Assembly: GCA_045594025.1 (NCBI GenBank)
Contig: JAZNXS010000033.1
Coordinates: forward strand, 62,001 to 126,000
DNA from: Scatosoma sp045594025
GTDB lineage: Bacteria > Bacillota > Clostridia > Christensenellales > Borkfalkiaceae
Length of the DNA stretch: 64,000 nt
Reading direction: 5' to 3'
The notes beneath the pieces were generated by a model that ran no database searches, was not told the DNA's origin, and worked only from the letters and a program-made list of their open reading frames with translations. This document shows, piece after piece, positions 61,125 through 64,000 of the stretch; position 1 is the first letter of the stretch, and every line of letters starts with the position of its first letter. Position numbers and translations under genes: made by a program.

Positions 61125-62303
61125 TTATCTCCAAACGCGATTCGCTTTAAACCACTCTGTATCCTTGAATAACGTATTATTATTGGAACAATTTACACGG
61201 ACACCGTCCGTATTCGAGGTGACTACGATATTCCCATTCAAAAGCGCATACGTCGAGCCGCTTGTTATCAAGGGCACGTAGACTTTATCCGTATAAACGG
61301 AAACCTTATCGATAGTTTCTTGATGAGGGAACCCGTGTTTATCTCCACAACAGCAACAAAATACAACGATTTCAGGCTGAATCACCTTCAAAAGTTCTTC
61401 CGAACTAGAGGTATTACTGCCGTGGTGGCCTGCTTTATACAGTACGCATTCGGGTAAGTCGTTGCTTGCCACCAAGGATTTTTCACCGCTTTCTTCCAAA
61501 TCCCCCGTGAAGAGGAAATGGTTATCCTCTTGTGAAATCAAGGTGCAAACCGAGTAATTGTTTTCGGTCGACGTCTTCGTTTCGTAATATTTTTGATATA
61601 AAATATTCAAGGTAACGCCTTTGCCGAGCTCATAGCTTCTCTGCGCACCGTTTTCGTTATTCCAACATTCGAGCGCCGTGTAATGTTTCGCACCTTGCGC
61701 TACTTCCGCATCGCGAAGCGCAACGTATTTTTGATAAATTTGCGAAGTTACGGCGGTTTGCGCAAAGTCAATGATGGTTTCACATTCAAAGTTCGCAAAA
61801 ATCCCATTATTGTCCGAACCTGCAAACGCGGCAATGTGATCTTCATGCGCATGCGTTGCAATCACGTATTCCAACACGTTATCCGTACAATATTGCTGTA
61901 TGTAGGGCACAATCGTCGTCGCCGAACCTTTCGTCGACCCTGCGTCGATTAAAACCTCTACGTCGCCCACTTTGATTAGTGTACAATCCCCCGAAACGCG
62001 GTTGCCAAGCTGTAAAAAATGAATACTCAGCTCGTCATAGAGAATATCCCCCGTCGAGCCGCCTATCGACGAACCATCATTAGAAGAAGCTCCGCTTCCC
62101 GAAGAATTTGCGCCGCTTGAAGACTCTTTCCCCCCGGAAGAACTCGAATCATCGTTTGAAGCCGAGCCGGATAAGGAACTAAATTCAGAGCTTGAACTCG
62201 TACCTACCCCTGTGCTTTCACTCACATCAAGCAAAATAGAGCACGAAGAAAGACTAACGGAAAGAAATAAGGCAAGAAAGGCGCTTATTATTCTTTTTTT
62301 CAT
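61125..62303 (-). CDS. Secreted metallo-beta-lactamase-fold lipoprotein (ComEC C-terminal-like)
   Basis: 392 residues. Lipoprotein signal ending LSSC (Cys21), a Ser/Gly-rich linker (about 28-85), then a metallo-hydrolase domain with THAHEDHIAAF (HxHxDH metal motif, about 155) and a further GHHGSNTSSS motif (about 293-302). The order and spacing match stand-alone ComEC-type MBL proteins, which may cut extracellular DNA or act as phosphodiesterases. The enzyme would act outside the cell on a tether. Function is inferred from motif only. Confidence 0.88.
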   Translation of the reverse strand: MKKRIISAFLALFLSVSLSSCSILLDVSESTGVGTSSSSEFSSLSGSASNDDSSSSGGKESSSGANSSGSGASSNDGSSIGGSTGDILYDELSIHFLQLGNRVSGDCTLIKVGDVEVLIDAGSTKGSATTIVPYIQQYCTDNVLEYVIATHAHEDHIAAFAGSDNNGIFANFECETIIDFAQTAVTSQIYQKYVALRDAEVAQGAKHYTALECWNNENGAQRSYELGKGVTLNILYQKYYETKTSTENNYSVCTLISQEDNHFLFTGDLEESGEKSLVASNDLPECVLYKAGHHGSNTSSSEELLKVIQPEIVVFCCCCGDKHGFPHQETIDKVSVYTDKVYVPLITSGSTYALLNGNIVVTSNTDGVRVNCSNNNTLFKDTEWFKANRVWR

Positions 62304-62318
62304 GTATATACTCCATTT

Positions 62319-62353
62319 ATAAAAAATCGCCGTCGAAAAGATCGACGGCGATT
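62319..62353 (-). terminator. Terminator after the glycyl-radical gene
   Basis: AATCGCCGTCGA (62325-62336), loop of 5, TCGACGGCGATT (62342-62353), with TTTTTTATA after it on the minus strand. It lies 33 bases past the stop. Confidence 0.9.
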
Positions 62354-62386
62354 CGTCTTACGTGTTATTCCAAACGTATCCGAACC

Positions 62387-62620
62387 TTACATAGATTCGT
62401 GAATGGTTCTGGAAATAACGTCATCCTGCTGTTCTTTCGTGAGTTTAATGAAATTAACCGCATAACCGGATACACGAATGGTCAGCTGAGGATATTTTTC
62501 AGGATGCGCCTGCGCATCAAGAAGGGTTTCACGGCTGAATACGTTTACGTTAAGGTGGAAACCGTTGTCGCCAACGTAGCCGTCCAACATATTAACCAAA
62601 TTATCAACTCTGTTCGACAT
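62387..62620 (-). CDS. grcA: Stand-alone glycyl-radical domain of pyruvate formate-lyase (GrcA-like)
   Basis: 77 residues that match the C-terminal domain of PflB from the point after the catalytic barrel: VNVFSRETLLDAQAHPEKYP, then TIRVSGYAVNF with the radical Gly52, ending in the usual SRTIHESM. No barrel sequence is present. A consensus ribosome site AAAAGGAGAT lies just upstream, so it is a translated gene. In E. coli the similar GrcA (YfiD) repairs damaged PFL; here the adjacent PFL lacks this domain altogether, so the two are likely to assemble as subunits. Confidence 0.93.
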   Translation of the reverse strand: MSNRVDNLVNMLDGYVGDNGFHLNVNVFSRETLLDAQAHPEKYPQLTIRVSGYAVNFIKLTKEQQDDVISRTIHESM

Positions 62621-62646
62621 AATATTATCTCCTTTTATTTTTTCTA

Positions 62647-62678
62647 CCCCCTACCTACAGTATATGCAGGTAGGTGGG
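62647..62678 (-). other. Intergenic hairpin between pfl core and radical-domain genes
   Basis: CCTACCT (62650-62656) pairs with AGGTAGG (62668-62674), extended by CCC/GGG. On the minus strand it is not followed by a T-run, so it is not a terminator; it might set the ratio of the two products by protecting or pausing RNA. Confidence 0.6.
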
Positions 62679-62705
62679 CGCTGATTTTTTTGTTAAGCCA
62701 AGCGC

Positions 62706-64000
62706 TTAGTCTTCTTTACCAAGCGAGCTGGGCGTGATGGAGAAGGTATTGGAAATACCATCTCTGGAATATTCGTAAGGAAGCTTAGCAACCGATTCAA
62801 GGGAAGCCAAAGCACCGTTGGAATCTCTGCCGTGCATAGGGTTAGCACCGGGCGCCAAAGGCGTACCTGCTCTTCTACCGTCGGGCGTGTTACCCGTCTT
62901 CTTACCGTATACAACGTTGGACGTGATGGTAAGGATGGACGTCGTAGGAACGCTTTCACGATAGGTGTAGTGGCTCTTAACCTTCTTCATGAAGGTCTTG
63001 AGTACCCATACGGCAAGGTCGTCTGCTCTGTCATCGTTGTTACCATACTTAGGATAATCGCCTTCGATACGGAAGTCAACTACGATACCGTCTTCGTTAC
63101 GGATGGGATATACCTTTGCGTACTTGATAGCGGACAAGGAGTCTGCCGCGCAGGAAAGACCTGCGATACCCGTCGCGAAGAAACGACGAACGTTGGTGTC
63201 GTGCAAGGACATTTCCAATGCTTCGTAGCTGTACTTATCGTGCATGTAGTGGATAAGGTTCAGCGTGTTTACGTAAAGGTCTGCAAGCCACGTCATCATG
63301 GTTTCAAACTTCGCGCAAACTTCATTGATATCCAAAGCGTCGTCGCTAGTGATGGGCACGAATTCAGGGGAAACCTGCATGGGCTTGCCCGTCTTCTTGT
63401 CCTTCATAAGTTCGTCCTTACCGCCGTTGATTGCGTACAGCAAGCACTTTGCAAGGTTTGCTCTTGCGCCGAAGAACTGCATGTCCTTACCAACGCGCAT
63501 ACAGCTTACGCAGCAAGCGATTGCGTAGTCGTCACCCATTTCAGGACGCATCAAATCGTCGCTTTCGTATTGGATGGAAGAGGTACGGATGGAAATTTCC
63601 GCGCAGTATCTCTTGAATGCAAGAGGAAGTCTCTTCGACCAAAGCACCGTAAGATTAGGTTCGGGTGCAGGGCCGAGGTTATCAAGGGTGTGGAGAATAC
63701 GGAAAGACGTCTTGGTAACAAGCGATCTGCCGTCTACGCCCATACCGCCGATGGATTCGGTTACCCAAGTAGGGTCGCCGGAGAAGAGTTCGTTGTATTC
63801 CTTCGTTCTCATGAACTTCACGATACGAAGCTTCATAACGAAATGGTCGATATATTCCTGTGCCTGCGTTTCGGTGATGAGGCCTTTTGCGAGGTCACGT
63901 TCGATATAAATATCGAGGAACGTCGTGTTTCTACCGATGGACATTGCTGCGCCGTTTTGATCCTTAACCGCTGCAAGGTAACCAAAGTACAACGCCTGGA
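62706..64000 (-). CDS. pflB: Pyruvate formate-lyase core subunit lacking the glycyl-radical domain (5' end outside window)
   Basis: About 430 residues of the C-terminal part of PflB are visible. The catalytic Cys-Cys pair (AIACCVSC, about 63510-63515) and the barrel segments IACC, HDTNVRRFF, YGNNDDRADDLAV and NTPDGRRAGTPLAPGANP are intact. The protein stops at TFSITPSSLGKED, the exact point at which E. coli PflB continues into the radical domain. The stop (TAA, 62706-62708) is followed by a hairpin and an independent gene for the missing domain. PFL converts pyruvate and CoA to acetyl-CoA and formate. Known family members carry both parts on one chain; a split form would need the two chains to associate. 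Confidence 0.95.
   Translation of the reverse strand, partial: QALYFGYLAAVKDQNGAAMSIGRNTTFLDIYIERDLAKGLITETQAQEYIDHFVMKLRIVKFMRTKEYNELFSGDPTWVTESIGGMGVDGRSLVTKTSFRILHTLDNLGPAPEPNLTVLWSKRLPLAFKRYCAEISIRTSSIQYESDDLMRPEMGDDYAIACCVSCMRVGKDMQFFGARANLAKCLLYAINGGKDELMKDKKTGKPMQVSPEFVPITSDDALDINEVCAKFETMMTWLADLYVNTLNLIHYMHDKYSYEALEMSLHDTNVRRFFATGIAGLSCAADSLSAIKYAKVYPIRNEDGIVVDFRIEGDYPKYGNNDDRADDLAVWVLKTFMKKVKSHYTYRESVPTTSILTITSNVVYGKKTGNTPDGRRAGTPLAPGANPMHGRDSNGALASLESVAKLPYEYSRDGISNTFSITPSSLGKED

Noticed and set aside
62621..62708. A simple frameshift or sequencing error splitting pflB.
   Set aside because: The gap holds 85 bases with a hairpin, a proper stop, and a new ribosome site at correct spacing. 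A single-base error would not create these.
1..64000. tRNA, rRNA and transposase genes.
   Set aside because: No tRNA T-arm pattern, rRNA segment, transposase or integrase reading frame was recognised on either strand.

Overview
This window looks like part of the chromosome of an anaerobic, fermenting Firmicute of the class Clostridia, probably an uncultured gut lineage (inference from gene content; I ran no database search). The supporting genes are bifunctional AdhE next to the redox repressor Rex, the electron-bifurcating NfnAB pair, pyruvate formate-lyase, a minimal SufBC Fe-S system, clostridial peptidases and consensus sigma-A promoters with strong AGGAGG ribosome sites. No rRNA, tRNA or CRISPR array was found.

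Layout. 1-12.0 kb: an Asn/Gly-repeat lipoprotein (cut by the window edge), nfnAB, a CPA2-type antiporter, adhE-rex, a two-gene ABC importer fragment without ATPase, and a 707-residue protein with an [FeFe]-hydrogenase-like domain that has lost key cysteines and carries a very long Glu/Val repeat tail. 12.3-13.5 kb: trmB and dut. 13.5-23.1 kb: a phage head-and-packaging module in P22 gene order (terminase, portal, scaffold, coat, gp4-like adaptor, gp10-like protein) with its own terminator and a late-regulator-like gene, but no integrase, replication, tail-fibre or lysis genes. Two plus-strand genes for similar membrane-anchored extracytoplasmic proteins flank that regulator. 26-28 kb: mgtE with a duplicated N-terminal domain, preceded by a 22-codon leader ORF. 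28-32.3 kb: a tight operon radC-histidine kinase-response regulator-HAD phosphatase-cysK behind a promoter with a perfect 9+9 dyad. 32.5-50.2 kb: peptidases, TetR and MarR regulators, two FAD oxidoreductases, a DUF1508 protein, LemA/DUF2207, a lipase and a 1000-residue ABC fusion. 50.3-50.8 kb: a non-coding block made of about ten consecutive tri-loop palindromes and an 82-bp duplication. 50.8-55.6 kb: an operon CNNM-galE-ygjP-sufC-sufB. 56-59.5 kb: metY-metA-serpin. 59.6-64 kb: an XRE regulator, tcdA, a secreted metallo-beta-lactamase-fold protein, and a pyruvate formate-lyase whose glycyl-radical domain is encoded as a separate 77-codon gene.

How it fits together. NfnAB, AdhE, Rex and PFL form a fermentative redox network: Rex senses NADH/NAD and sits directly upstream of adhE, PFL makes acetyl-CoA and formate, and Nfn balances ferredoxin, NADH and NADPH. 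MetA carries the Glu at position 111 that marks acetyl-CoA users, matching MetY, which consumes O-acetylhomoserine. CysK and SufBC complete the sulfur theme.

The observations most worth following are the split PFL, the degenerate hydrogenase-like protein with its acidic tail, the head-only phage module, the mgtE leader peptide, the tri-loop palindrome chains and the apparently leaderless promoters.
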